A DNA stretch of 38,450 bases from an uncultured Porphyromonadaceae bacterium (GCA_900548975.1 URMS01000027.1:1-38450), one strand, 5' to 3'. Positions 25,496 through 32,832 are shown, counted from the stretch's first letter. The notes: generated from the letters alone by a model not told the origin. Program-made: numbers and translations.

Positions 25496-25510
25496 GTATG
25501 AGATTTTGTG

Positions 25511-25542
25511 CAAAGATAATAATTCTTTTAGAGTTTAACAAC
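25511..25542 (-). promoter_or_regulatory. promoter of the toxin-antitoxin pair
   Basis: Minus-strand -33 GTTG (25539-25542), a 20-nt spacer and -7 TATCTTTG (25511-25518). It resembles the promoter of the XRE-ImmA-PIN operon, which also uses GTTG at -33. The start at 25495 is 15 nt downstream of the -7 box. Confidence 0.75.
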
Positions 25543-25606
25543 TTAAAAGTTGTACTTGTTCGGATTGAGGAATTCTTTAGGGTCAGATTACCTATCACGT
25601 GCAGGC

Positions 25607-25698
25607 CGGGGCAAGGGATATTCCCTGCCCCGAATGTTCAAGAGAATGAGGATATAAGAAAAGTATCTGATTTTTCACAAAAATGAAAATCAGATACT
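25607..25698. other. two intergenic hairpins at the island junction
   Basis: Hairpin one (25607-25632) pairs CGGGGCAAGGGA with TCCCTGCCCCG, with one bulged A. Hairpin two pairs AGTATCTGATTTT (25662-25674) with AAAATCAGATACT (25686-25698), and its right arm is the start of the second island direct repeat. The whole gap 25519-25876 holds these, the repeat, and the arm-like sites at 25830-25853; no gene is seen. Confidence 0.65.
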
Positions 25699-25717
25699 GA
25701 AAGTGGAGTTGGAGGGA
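25686..25717 (+). repeat. island direct repeat and ssrA-like core (DR2)
   Basis: The left part (25687-25708) matches DR1 at 22144-22166. The right part GTGGAGTTGGAGGGA (25703-25717) matches the ssrA 3' end GTGGAGTTGGGGGGA (29598-29612) at 14 of 15 bases and in the same orientation. This is what remains when an element integrates into ssrA and restores the gene end. Confidence 0.72.
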
Positions 25718-25829
25718 AGCGACTCTTTGGGTAAGTGAACAATCATACGGATTCATGTGTTTGTAAGAAAGCGTTTTAGCGATTTTGTATAAAATGTAAA
25801 CAATCGTTAACGCTATTTTGGCGTCACTA

Positions 25830-25853
25830 AAATTGGGTGTACTTTTGGGTGCA
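25830..25853 (+). repeat. integrase arm-type sites, distal end
   Basis: AAATTGGGTGTA (25830-25841) and TTTTGGGTGCA (25843-25853) both recur near ssrA at 29553-29564 and 29542-29552. Short repeats at both ends of an element fit the arm-binding sites of a tyrosine integrase. Confidence 0.6.
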
Positions 25854-25876
25854 TCAAGTTTTATACGCCATTGATT

Positions 25877-26118
25877 ATGAATATAAAAAGAACCGTAAAT
25901 TTCAAATTAGAATAACGAAAGAAAAAAGGTGTTGCCGTTACGGAGAATGTGACCATACGCATGAGGCTGACATTCGACGGTAATCGCATTGAGTTTTCCA
26001 CCGACTATCGTATTGATGCCGACAAGTGGAATACCTCGAAGCAGAGAGTGAAACCCAAATACACCAACAAGCAGAAGGTGACTGCAGCTGTCATTAACGC
26101 GACGCTCAATACTTATGA
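25877..26118 (+). pseudogene. tyrosine integrase N-terminal remnant
   Basis: The ATG at 25877 opens MNIKRTVNFKLE, then TAA (25913-25915), and the same frame continues RKKKGVAVTENVTIRMRLTFDGNRIEFSTDYRIDADKWN through to ATLNTYE. This is the arm-DNA-binding domain at the start of Bacteroidota tyrosine integrases. All of the core-binding and catalytic domains (Arg-His-Arg-Tyr) are missing. Homology stops at about 26118 and is replaced by an ATPase fragment in another frame. The gene is doubly dead, by nonsense mutation and deletion, so the island cannot move by itself. The same-frame reading after ~26120 is not integrase. Confidence 0.85.
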
Positions 26119-26250
26119 GATGCTGGTCGCGACCTGCTTTTATCCGACAATAATCTCGAAAACTATCTTTTCTCGTAAGGTGGACGCGCTGCGCTTGCAA
26201 AGGATATTCCTGCGCTCAATCTGCTTATCGGTAACTATGGCGATGCTGAA

Positions 26251-27333
26251 ATGGAAGCTACGCTCGACATTAACAGCCGGGCCATCACCAATGCTCAAAT
26301 TATCATCGCGGGTGCCCCAGGCTCCGGCAAGACCAATCTACTTGCCGTGTTGATGCAGCAGATTCACGCTCTTTCTTCCGAAAGCAGCTACCCGGTCAAC
26401 TTCCTTCTGTTTGACTACAAGGGCGAGTTCAGCGACATTCAGAACAACCATTGGCTCTCGAACTTCGATGTTGACCGCTCGTGCATACTCGACCCCATAG
26501 AGCGACCGCTACCGTTCACTCCGTTTAAGGATTTCACAGGTCGCTCAATCAATGAGATTAACCTCTATTCGACCGAAATGGCGTCGACTCTCGCATCGCT
26601 CGACCGCCTCTCGCCAAGCTCTAATATGAGCAATCGTTTGAGCGAAGCCATCGTTGAATGTTATAAGCGAACCAACGGTGCGCCTATCACTTTCACCGAT
26701 ATGCTCAAAGAATACCAGGCACGAATGAAAGACCCCGACAAGGACGATTCTATCTCGTCGATTCTTAAACAACTCGACCGTGCCAATATCTTTGACACGG
26801 AGGATAAGGCAGACCTTGTCGGCGACAGCTTCATCGTCAAGATGGACAGCTATCCAAAGGACGGCCCGATAGCAAAAGCCATCGTGTACTTCCTTATGTC
26901 TAAACTCAATAACATCTATGAACAGCTTGATAAGCAAGCTGTCAATGATGATGTTGCGCAGATTCGCCACTTCTCGATAATCGACGAGGCCCACTATATG
27001 TTAAGCTTCGACAACCGCCCGCTCCGTAACCTTATTGCGGTAGGTCGCAATAAGGGATTGTCTATTATTCTCGCTACGCAGAATATGGCTGACTTCAAGA
27101 ACAAGGGCTTCGACTTCTACGCTAACGCGCAGTACCCCTTGATTATGAAGCAGCAGACAATCGACGACAAGGTTATCAAAGACCTTTTCGGCGTAAGCGG
27201 CATGGAACTCCAGGAGATCCGCACCGCTATCGCCGGGCTACAAAAGGGGGAACTTATAATAAAAGACCAGATGGCGTTTGCCCTCGGCATGGGTAGCAAA
27301 TACAAAAAAATCAAAGTAAATCATCTGATATAA
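26251..27333 (+). CDS. N-terminally truncated HerA/DUF87-like ATPase
   Basis: The residual frame encodes 360 residues with Walker A IIIAGAPGSGKTNLLAVL (near 19-32), NFLLFDYKGEFSD, Walker B-type HFSIIDEAHYML (near 247) and SIILATQNMADF, the HerA/VirB4-like layout of DNA-translocating ATPases. Homologous-looking sequence continues upstream of the ATG in the same frame (GGRAALAKDIPALNLLIG from 26179). It goes on past a TAA at 26176-26178 (DAGRDLLLSDNNLENYLFS) to about 26119, where the integrase stub begins. The N-terminal part of the original protein is lost and a nonsense codon adds to the damage. HerA-like ATPases occur in Dnd-type modification and other defence systems; which one this came from is uncertain. 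Probably a pseudogene. Confidence 0.72.
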   Translation: MEATLDINSRAITNAQIIIAGAPGSGKTNLLAVLMQQIHALSSESSYPVNFLLFDYKGEFSDIQNNHWLSNFDVDRSCILDPIERPLPFTPFKDFTGRSINEINLYSTEMASTLASLDRLSPSSNMSNRLSEAIVECYKRTNGAPITFTDMLKEYQARMKDPDKDDSISSILKQLDRANIFDTEDKADLVGDSFIVKMDSYPKDGPIAKAIVYFLMSKLNNIYEQLDKQAVNDDVAQIRHFSIIDEAHYMLSFDNRPLRNLIAVGRNKGLSIILATQNMADFKNKGFDFYANAQYPLIMKQQTIDDKVIKDLFGVSGMELQEIRTAIAGLQKGELIIKDQMAFALGMGSKYKKIKVNHLI

Positions 27334-27383
27334 TCAAATAAAGAAAGAGGCGACAAAATTGTCGCCTCTTTCTTTATTTGATT
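27332..27383. terminator. bidirectional terminator shared by convergent genes
   Basis: A perfect 25-bp inverted repeat (27332-27356 and 27359-27383) with only AA between the arms. Core: AAAGAGGCGACAA and TTGTCGCCTCTTT, with A/T-rich outer parts that supply T runs in both directions. It overlaps the stop codons of both the ATPase (27331-27333) and the convergent XRE-ImmA gene (27382-27384). Confidence 0.92.
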
Positions 27384-28455
27384 ATTGGATAGCGTGTTTT
27401 AGCTCAAATTTTATTGAACTAAAAGGCGTTTCATAGTAAATATCATTTAGCACATCTTGTGGCAGGCAAAACTCATGAGATAAATATTCAATATTGAATT
27501 GGAACTCTTTCGATAAAATTTCATATCCATCTCTTAAGAGAACAGGCTCATCAATCATTACGTTAATCGGTTCCCTTTTCTTAAAGCCATTCCTGCTTAG
27601 CTCGATGTTCAAGTAGGTATATCTATTTTTATCAATCGTACCTAAATCATAAGCCCGATGAATAATAGATGCCATTGATGTCAGCCAGTAACTTTTAAGG
27701 GTGCCGAGATAGGAAATTTTAAGGTTATTAAGGGAAGGTTTAATATATGCTGTGGGCATAAGAAATTCCGAAGCAAAACGATATGCTTCAACTTCTTTAT
27801 TACGATGGGATGATATTATAAATGATGGATCTAAATGCATTATTATATGCCCCAACTCATGAGCTAAAGTGAGACGCTTTCTATCGTTTGAGTATGCTTT
27901 GTTTATGACAGTTACATAAAAACCTTTATCAGTTATGAACGAAACTCCATCAAAATCATCTGTGCCAAAATTACGCTCAATGACTATAATACCATGGTTT
28001 TCCAATAACGAAACAATATTCTCGACAGGGCGATCGCCAAGCCTAAAATAATTTCTTGCGTATTTAGCTACATCTTCAGGTGTATATCCATCATCCAAAT
28101 CAATACTCCGAATATGTGTGTCCGGGAATTCTAAATGCGCAGACATACAGTCAATGACATAGCCAATCAGTTTGCTTTGCCGCTCTATCCTGTCTTTTTT
28201 CCCTTTTGTAAGAGAAGCTTTCTTACGGTAGTGAGCATTAGTTATCTCCGTTGATATGGAAGCCGTTAAAAATGACATTGGGAATTCCAAATATTCCATA
28301 ATTCTCTCTACCAAATCTTCGGATAGCGTTTGTAAGCCCTTCTCAAATTTGGATAGGTTTGGTTGCGACAGCCCCTTTATTTTACTTGCTAACTCTGATT
28401 GAGTCAGTCCTCGGTACTCTCTGGCAAATGTCAGTTGTTTGAAAGAGGCATTCAT
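27382..28455 (-). CDS. XRE-ImmA/IrrE fusion protein
   Basis: The ATG at 28455 gives 357 residues; the TTG at 28479 is less likely. The N-terminal ~60 residues are a helix-turn-helix (QLTFAREYRGLTQSELASKIKGLSQPNLSKFEKGLQTL). The middle has the zinc peptidase motif HELGH (His199, Glu200, His203) in LTLAHELGHIIMHL, followed by EAYRFASEFLMP. Proteins of this type act as stress- or phage-responsive regulators and as the regulatory half of toxin-antitoxin-like pairs. It follows a gene for an unknown 210-residue protein with 63 nt between them and shares a GGTGGAGCC palindromic site with it. The pair is likely an operon. Confidence 0.87.
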   Translation of the reverse strand: MNASFKQLTFAREYRGLTQSELASKIKGLSQPNLSKFEKGLQTLSEDLVERIMEYLEFPMSFLTASISTEITNAHYRKKASLTKGKKDRIERQSKLIGYVIDCMSAHLEFPDTHIRSIDLDDGYTPEDVAKYARNYFRLGDRPVENIVSLLENHGIIVIERNFGTDDFDGVSFITDKGFYVTVINKAYSNDRKRLTLAHELGHIIMHLDPSFIISSHRNKEVEAYRFASEFLMPTAYIKPSLNNLKISYLGTLKSYWLTSMASIIHRAYDLGTIDKNRYTYLNIELSRNGFKKREPINVMIDEPVLLRDGYEILSKEFQFNIEYLSHEFCLPQDVLNDIYYETPFSSIKFELKHAIQ

Positions 28456-28491
28456 GGTTGAATTATATAATATGTTCAATTTATAAAATAA

Positions 28492-28505
28492 CGGTGGAGC
28501 CGAGC
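28492..28505. repeat. 14-bp inverted repeat, copy 1, between the pair
   Basis: CGGTGGAGCCGAGC here is the exact reverse complement of 29176-29189. Both copies lie shortly before a start codon (28455 and 29151). Each contains a small palindrome (CGG-N5-CCG) that could be an operator or an RNA hairpin. Confidence 0.65.
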
Positions 28506-28518
28506 GAATTATTGTTTA

Positions 28519-29151
28519 TTACTCTGTTCCGGTCTGTTTTGTCGAACCGGCATGTTTGGCTCTTACTGAAGGGCGAGCGGGTGACAAAGGAATAATCGGA
28601 CGTATCTGATGCGCGGGGGCAGATGTCTTGATGTCATCATCCGTGATTATCCACTTTACCTTGTCCTCATCAATATAAACCAGCTTGGGATCTGAGAGTT
28701 CACCCATACGAGATTTCTGGTATCCGAAATAAAGAATGGGGGTAGTTATGTCGTACTCTCCATCGAAAAGACTCAATTGAGCCTGATTTCGTATTGCATC
28801 ATCGTTACGCGTTCTGATATTCATAGGCATATTCTTACCATTGAATTTTTTCACGAAGATGTTGTACCCTTCAAGATGAAGGATGAATCTTTTGTACTTC
28901 CCAAAAAACCAGTCCTTAGGAAAGTACTTTTGTAGCGACTGGATTATCTTAGAGTTTAGCAAGGATGCTTCAAGCGTCCTCGCACGGGCTTGAGGCGGAG
29001 TTTGTCGTATTTCCTCCTCATACATCATTCTTGCCTCTTTGAACGCTATGAAAAGCGTTTTGAGGTGGTCCTTGAGGTCGAATAAACACTCTTTAGAGTT
29101 TATTAACCTACGTTTTGGTAGATTTTGACTACCTTTGTAGTTGAAATTCAT
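28519..29151 (-). CDS. unknown protein paired with the XRE-ImmA regulator
   Basis: The ATG at 29151 gives 210 residues; a GTG at 29187 would lie inside the palindromic leader site. I do not recognise the family. Visible features are a basic, helical N-terminal half with EARMMYEEEIRQTPP, then a beta-rich core (FFGKYKRFILHLEGYNIFVKKFNGKNMPMNI, ILYFGYQKSR, PKLVYIDEDKVKWII). The C-terminal tail is Pro/Arg-rich and disordered-looking. No membrane segment or signal peptide. It is first in an operon with an XRE-ImmA fusion and inside an ssrA-linked island, so it may be the effector of a two-gene stress or defence module. That is inference from position. Confidence 0.7.
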   Translation of the reverse strand: MNFNYKGSQNLPKRRLINSKECLFDLKDHLKTLFIAFKEARMMYEEEIRQTPPQARARTLEASLLNSKIIQSLQKYFPKDWFFGKYKRFILHLEGYNIFVKKFNGKNMPMNIRTRNDDAIRNQAQLSLFDGEYDITTPILYFGYQKSRMGELSDPKLVYIDEDKVKWIITDDDIKTSAPAHQIRPIIPLSPARPSVRAKHAGSTKQTGTE

Positions 29152-29176
29152 TTTAAAAATTTTTATTTTATATATG

Positions 29177-29191
29177 CTCGGCTCCACCGAG
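29177..29191 (-). promoter_or_regulatory. leader hairpin or operator, copy 2
   Basis: CTCGG-N5-CCGAG is palindromic and lies 25-40 nt before the start of the unknown gene and about 45 nt after its -7 box, so it falls in the 5' leader. Its core is inverted relative to the copy at 28492-28505. Confidence 0.55.
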
Positions 29192-29234
29192 TGGAATTCA
29201 ATGGCTCTCGTGATGGGAGCTATTGATTTTTGTG

Positions 29235-29265
29235 CAAAGATACAGCTTTTATATAATTTACCAAA
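29235..29265 (-). promoter_or_regulatory. promoter of the unknown/XRE-ImmA pair
   Basis: Minus-strand -33 TTTG (29262-29265), a 19-nt spacer and -7 TATCTTTG (29235-29242), both perfect matches. The transcript should start near 29228, giving a leader of about 75 nt. Confidence 0.85.
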
Positions 29266-29598
29266 ATAATTGTATATATTTTTCGAGAAAAATTGTATTG
29301 ACTGTCCGCTGGGATAATTTTTGTATTTGCGGTATGGCCTTTCGATTTGGTTTGGTTCGGGCTTTATATATGCCCGACTAAACCTATATATGGTGTTGGT
29401 TGGGCAAAAGAAAGGGGCGAAGATAGGCCGCGAGATTGAGCTTTAGGCAGGTCTGTACAGCCATCCGTGAAATGTTAACGCCGTTTCTCTTTTGACCCGC
29501 CCGCAGAGTTAAGAATATATAAAAAACACCCAACTTTGCGGTTTTGGGTGCAAAATTGGGTGTAATCTTTGTAAATGTCTGATAACCAGGCTTATTTG
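29266..29598. other. non-coding island end next to ssrA with integrase arm-type sites
   Basis: No gene is supported here. TTTTGGGTGCA (29542-29552) and AAATTGGGTGTA (29553-29564) repeat the pair at 25830-25853, and ACACCCAACTTT (29526-29537) is an inverted relative. A G+C-rich hairpin (GGGC...GCCC) occurs near 29368-29384. It fits the attachment-proximal end of an ssrA-integrated element. Confidence 0.6.
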
Positions 29599-29612
29599 TG
29601 GAGTTGGGGGGA
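29598..29612 (+). other. attachment core within the ssrA 3' end
   Basis: GTGGAGTTGGGGGGA covers the acceptor 3' strand and the start of the T arm of ssrA and matches 25703-25717 at 14 of 15 bases. The element side is at lower coordinates. Confidence 0.7.
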
Positions 29613-29995
29613 TTTGAACCCCCGTCCAAACGCGGAATCAATGAGCTTTCTACGTGCGTAGTTTCAAGTTGATTTTCGTGCTGCGGCAGGCCTGAAACCA
29701 CCAACCGCGGCCTTATCCTCTAAATTTTCGGAAGCCTCCCGAGGCTTGCAGCTTCCTATTTCCGATTTACCTGCACCGCCTGGTCGATTAGTCTCGGAAA
29801 AAGGACAATCGGGCGATGTCTTGTCGCTGCAACTGTTGCGGCGATTAAGCTGATCTACTGTACTTCAATCAGGCAGCAAGAGCGTAGTTATTTTCGCCAT
29901 TTAAATTGGTCGAAGCCGGATATTATAGAGCATAGACCTCATAGCTCTGCACGCTTACCCACCGCTTCTACACGCTGTCAAAACCGGTCAACCCC
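29599..29995 (-). ncRNA. ssrA: transfer-messenger RNA (tmRNA)
   Basis: A 397-nt one-piece tmRNA. Read on the minus strand, it begins GGGGTTGACCGGTTTTGACA and ends with a TTCAAATCCCCCCAACTCCA T arm and acceptor. The 5' GGGGUUG pairs with 3' CAACUCC, leaving A as discriminator; CCA is not encoded. The resume frame reads GGC GAA AAT AAC TAC GCT CTT GCT GCC TGA, tag GENNYALAA, ending in the ALAA proteolysis signal. The RNA rescues stalled ribosomes with SmpB. Its 3' end serves as the integration site for the islands at 22144-29598. The small open frame crossing it is spurious. Confidence 0.96.
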
Positions 29996-30028
29996 GTATT
30001 GATGCGCTCCCGGTGGAGCTATTTCATA

Positions 30029-30060
30029 CAAAAATAGCGTATAACGACAGGAGACGCAAA
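30029..30060 (-). promoter_or_regulatory. ssrA promoter
   Basis: Minus-strand -33 TTTG (30057-30060), a 20-nt spacer and -7 TATTTTTG (30029-30036). Transcription would start near 30022, with the leader removed by RNase P at 29995. Confidence 0.82.
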
Positions 30061-30093
30061 TATTTAACTCTCTTTAACTCTATCCACTCTGTG

Positions 30094-30867
30094 TCAGGCA
30101 CCCGGAGCATTGCTCTGATCGAGCCACAGACGCAGTGCCAGCGCACGGTCGCGGTTCACTTCGATAGAAGTCTCGTCGCTGTTGTTTAGTATGATCCGCA
30201 GATTCGAGCCCCACGACGATGTGAGGCGTTTCACGGCGTTGATATTGACGATATAGCGGTCGCTCACGCGGAAGAACATTTCGGAATCGAGCTGCAGGGA
30301 GCACTCGTCGATAGTAATGTCGTGGCGGTATTTGTCGCCGGTACCGGTACACAGAAACGTCTGAGTACCGTCGTTATAGATATAAGCCAGACTTTCTGCC
30401 TTTATCACCTCGAAACCGTCAAGCCAGGGCACCAGAAACCGACGCCGTATCGACGGGCGCAAGATACCGGCTGCAAGAGCGCTTATATCCGCTATACGGC
30501 ATGGAGCGCTCCACAACGTGCGGTCGATGGCTGCTGAAAGTTCTTCGGGAAGCACAGGCTTGAGAACAATCTGAATACCATTGATGCTATTGAAAGCGTT
30601 GATCAGATAGTCGGAATAGGAAAGAGTAAAAATTATATGAGCATTGACATCGACAGCCCCGAATGCTCCGAAAACAAGCCCGTCGTATAGCCTTACGTCG
30701 GTAATAATGAGCTGCGGACTGTTACCCGATGCAAAATACTGCCTTACATCTTCAACAGAGGACAGCGGACCTTCGATCTCCAGATCGGAACCTATGGAGG
30801 CCAACATTGTTGTAAGACGCACAATATTCGGTCTCTCATCCTCGATAATCAAAACTTTCATAGACAT
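30094..30867 (-). CDS. LytTR-family response regulator
   Basis: This 257-residue protein (255 from the second Met at 30861, MKVLIIEDE) has a receiver domain with acidic pocket IIEDE and phospho-acceptor Asp57 in LIITDVRLYDG, Thr/Ser in FTLSYSD and Lys in VLKPV. It is followed by a LytTR DNA-binding domain (residues ~150-250) with VIKAESLAYIYNDGTQTFL, FFRVSDRYIVNINAVK and SIEVNRDRALALRLWL. LytTR regulators usually pair with a membrane histidine kinase of the YehU/LytS type; none is adjacent here, so it is an orphan in this window. It has its own promoter and ends close to the ssrA promoter. Confidence 0.88.
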   Translation of the reverse strand: MSMKVLIIEDERPNIVRLTTMLASIGSDLEIEGPLSSVEDVRQYFASGNSPQLIITDVRLYDGLVFGAFGAVDVNAHIIFTLSYSDYLINAFNSINGIQIVLKPVLPEELSAAIDRTLWSAPCRIADISALAAGILRPSIRRRFLVPWLDGFEVIKAESLAYIYNDGTQTFLCTGTGDKYRHDITIDECSLQLDSEMFFRVSDRYIVNINAVKRLTSSWGSNLRIILNNSDETSIEVNRDRALALRLWLDQSNAPGA

Positions 30868-30980
30868 TCTCCTATCTGCCAGCTATCAGTATGGCATTTA
30901 CTTATTGTTTACACCCGTCATAAGGGGGCAAATGCTGCCGTTTGGCGACAAATATCCGGTAATATGACATATATACGCTG

Positions 30981-30988
30981 CAAAGATA
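30981..30988 (-). promoter_or_regulatory. -7 box for the LytTR regulator
   Basis: Minus-strand TATCTTTG about 115 nt before the start codon; no clear -33 TTTG. The gap 30868-31101 holds nothing else recognisable apart from A/T-rich sequence. Confidence 0.5.
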
Positions 30989-31101
30989 GAAATAATATCA
31001 TATTTTTAAGACGAAATGCTGCAAAAAATAATTCCGAAACAATCTCTCATTTTTTTGCAGCATTTATACATTTTTTGATCACCGCTATTAGGCCGGCAGC
31101 C

Positions 31102-31899
31102 TCAAGGCTCGATGTTGAGCAGCTTTTTATTGTCGAGCACAGTCCGCAATGCTACTTGCTGCAGATACTCGCACAGCATCGGGTCGAGATCGGCCGTATA
31201 GTTGCTCTGGTAGTCGCGTCCGAGCATAGTGGCATAGATAACGCATGCCGCCAGGTAGCTGCCCGCGCGCGAAGGATGCGAACGGTCGTTGCGATACAGG
31301 ACGAGGTCGGGTCGCCCGGCGCGCACCGCGCGCCATGCCAGTCCCACCGGGGCGCACCGGGCGTCGTTGTCGTAAGCCATCTCGAGATAGCTCTGAGCGA
31401 GGCGCTGCTGCATGCCCTCGTAGGTATCGACCATCGGATAGCCTTTATGGGCAGTGAGGCAGCCCGGCTTGTGCCCCCAAGTCATGTAGAAAATTACTTT
31501 CGCCCCCGGGCTGCCTGCGCGGGCGAGACTGTCGAGAATATGGGCATAGGGATAGGTGTCGCGAGCCACCGTGGCGCTATGGCGTGCAGGCGCCGAGCTC
31601 TGTTCCTGAAGCACCACATAGTCCCAGCCGCCATCGGCAAGAGCCTTGATAAGAGCCGGATTCTCCACATGTTTCCTGAAAGAGCATCCTCCGGGCGTAA
31701 AGGCTCTGAAGGCTATATTCATCTTCTCGCCGCCGCCGGCCGAGGCGGCAAGTTGTCTGAGCATGGCGGGCATATCGTTGTAGTAGGTGTAGCTGTTGCC
31801 CACGAACAGCACCCTTGTGGAGTCGGCAGCGGCATCCTTTGCCGAGGCCGCCATAGCGACAGCCGCCGCCAGCACAATAAGCAGAATACGTTTCATCAT
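31102..31899 (-). CDS. exported DUF4886/SGNH-like hydrolase
   Basis: This 265-residue protein has signal peptide MMKRILLIVLAAAVAMAASA. The mature start RVLFVGNSYTYYNDMPAML carries the GNSYT block of DUF4886 SGNH-fold proteins (nucleophile-type Ser in GNSY). WDYVVLQEQSSAPAR and FYMTWGHKPG follow, and the catalytic-type Asp/His in YRNDRSHPSRAGSYLAACV near 207-224. SGNH proteins are esterases or carbohydrate deacetylases; the substrate is unknown. It starts 16 nt after a LysR-type gene on the same strand and is probably co-transcribed with it. The second Met at 31896 is an alternative start. Confidence 0.8.
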   Translation of the reverse strand: MMKRILLIVLAAAVAMAASAKDAAADSTRVLFVGNSYTYYNDMPAMLRQLAASAGGGEKMNIAFRAFTPGGCSFRKHVENPALIKALADGGWDYVVLQEQSSAPARHSATVARDTYPYAHILDSLARAGSPGAKVIFYMTWGHKPGCLTAHKGYPMVDTYEGMQQRLAQSYLEMAYDNDARCAPVGLAWRAVRAGRPDLVLYRNDRSHPSRAGSYLAACVIYATMLGRDYQSNYTADLDPMLCEYLQQVALRTVLDNKKLLNIEP

Positions 31900-31915
31900 A
31901 TCATTAAAGGTAAAA

Positions 31916-32815
31916 TCATATCCAGGCGTTCTGGCGCTCTTTCACGGCAAGCGATTCGCCGAGCAGGCGTAGGAACTCCTGCACGGAGCGCTTGCGGTAG
32001 CCGTCGCGCAGGGTATGCACGCAGCCGGCCATCTCGTTGTCGGGAGTATCGATAGGAATGGCCTTGACGCCGCTTTCGTTGTGAATCGAGGCTTCGGCCA
32101 GCACCGATATCAGGTTGGTAGAGCGCAGGAGCTTCAGCAGTATGTTCACCTCGTTGAGCTCTATCCTCACACGGAAGTCATAGGCCGGCGACACTATGCT
32201 CTCGAAGGCATTGCGCGCCTGCAGGCCCTTGGAGGGCAAGGCCATGTCGTAGCCCTCGAGCTCGGCGAGAGTCACGCGCTCTTTGCGTGCCAGAGGATGG
32301 AACTCGCTCACCACAGCCGCCAGACAGTTCTGAAACAGGATATGCGATTCCACTCCTTCCACCGGCCTTGTGGGCCGGAATGCCAGCACGAAGTCCACCT
32401 GGCGGTCGCGAAGCATGTCCATCAGTTCGGCCATCGGTTTGTAGAATATATTGAGTTTTATCCGGGGATAAAGCTTCATGAATGTTATGAGCGTCTCGGT
32501 GAGGATGGGGCTGAACGAATATGTGACACCGATATTGAGCATGCCCGTGGCCAGACGCTTTATATCGTTGATCCGTGCCACACACGTTTCGGCGTCGTCG
32601 AGCGTCCGCTTGGCATAGGGCAGCAGTTCGAGGCCCTGCTCGGTCAGCGTCACCGAGTGGCTCGAGCGTATCAGCAGCGGGGTGTCGAGTTCGGTCTCGA
32701 GTTGCTTCACCTGCTGCGAGAGGGTGCTCTGCGTCACACACAGCAGACGGGCGGCTTCCGAGAAATTGAGTGTCTCGGCAACCTTCACGAAGTATTTTAA
32801 CTGTCGGAGTTCCAT
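31916..32815 (-). CDS. LysR-family transcriptional regulator
   Basis: The ATG at 32815 gives 299 residues starting MELRQLKYFVKVAETLNFSEAARLLCVTQSTLSQQVKQLE, a typical LysR winged helix. The longer frame to 32893 would run through the -7 box at 32825 and into the upstream gene. The ligand domain (residues ~90-290) resembles CynR/CatR-type regulators. There is no OxyR-like cysteine pair. It precedes the DUF4886/SGNH-like gene and follows the small ThrE half on the same strand. The inducer cannot be predicted. Confidence 0.88.
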   Translation of the reverse strand: MELRQLKYFVKVAETLNFSEAARLLCVTQSTLSQQVKQLETELDTPLLIRSSHSVTLTEQGLELLPYAKRTLDDAETCVARINDIKRLATGMLNIGVTYSFSPILTETLITFMKLYPRIKLNIFYKPMAELMDMLRDRQVDFVLAFRPTRPVEGVESHILFQNCLAAVVSEFHPLARKERVTLAELEGYDMALPSKGLQARNAFESIVSPAYDFRVRIELNEVNILLKLLRSTNLISVLAEASIHNESGVKAIPIDTPDNEMAGCVHTLRDGYRKRSVQEFLRLLGESLAVKERQNAWI

Positions 32816-32824
32816 TATGTTTGC

Positions 32825-32832
32825 AAAGATAC
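32825..32832 (-). promoter_or_regulatory. -7 box for the LysR gene
   Basis: Minus-strand TATCTTTG, ending 10 nt before the ATG at 32815 and touching the stop of the upstream ThrE-like gene. The -33 region is weak. Confidence 0.55.

Noticed and set aside
29599..29640. possible tRNA (GGGGGATTTGAACCCCC T arm)
   Set aside because: No anticodon arm follows; the rest is tmRNA with a tag frame.
30964..32055. 363-residue plus-strand frame
   Set aside because: Antisense to the DUF4886-like gene and the LysR 3' end, both of which have clear motifs.
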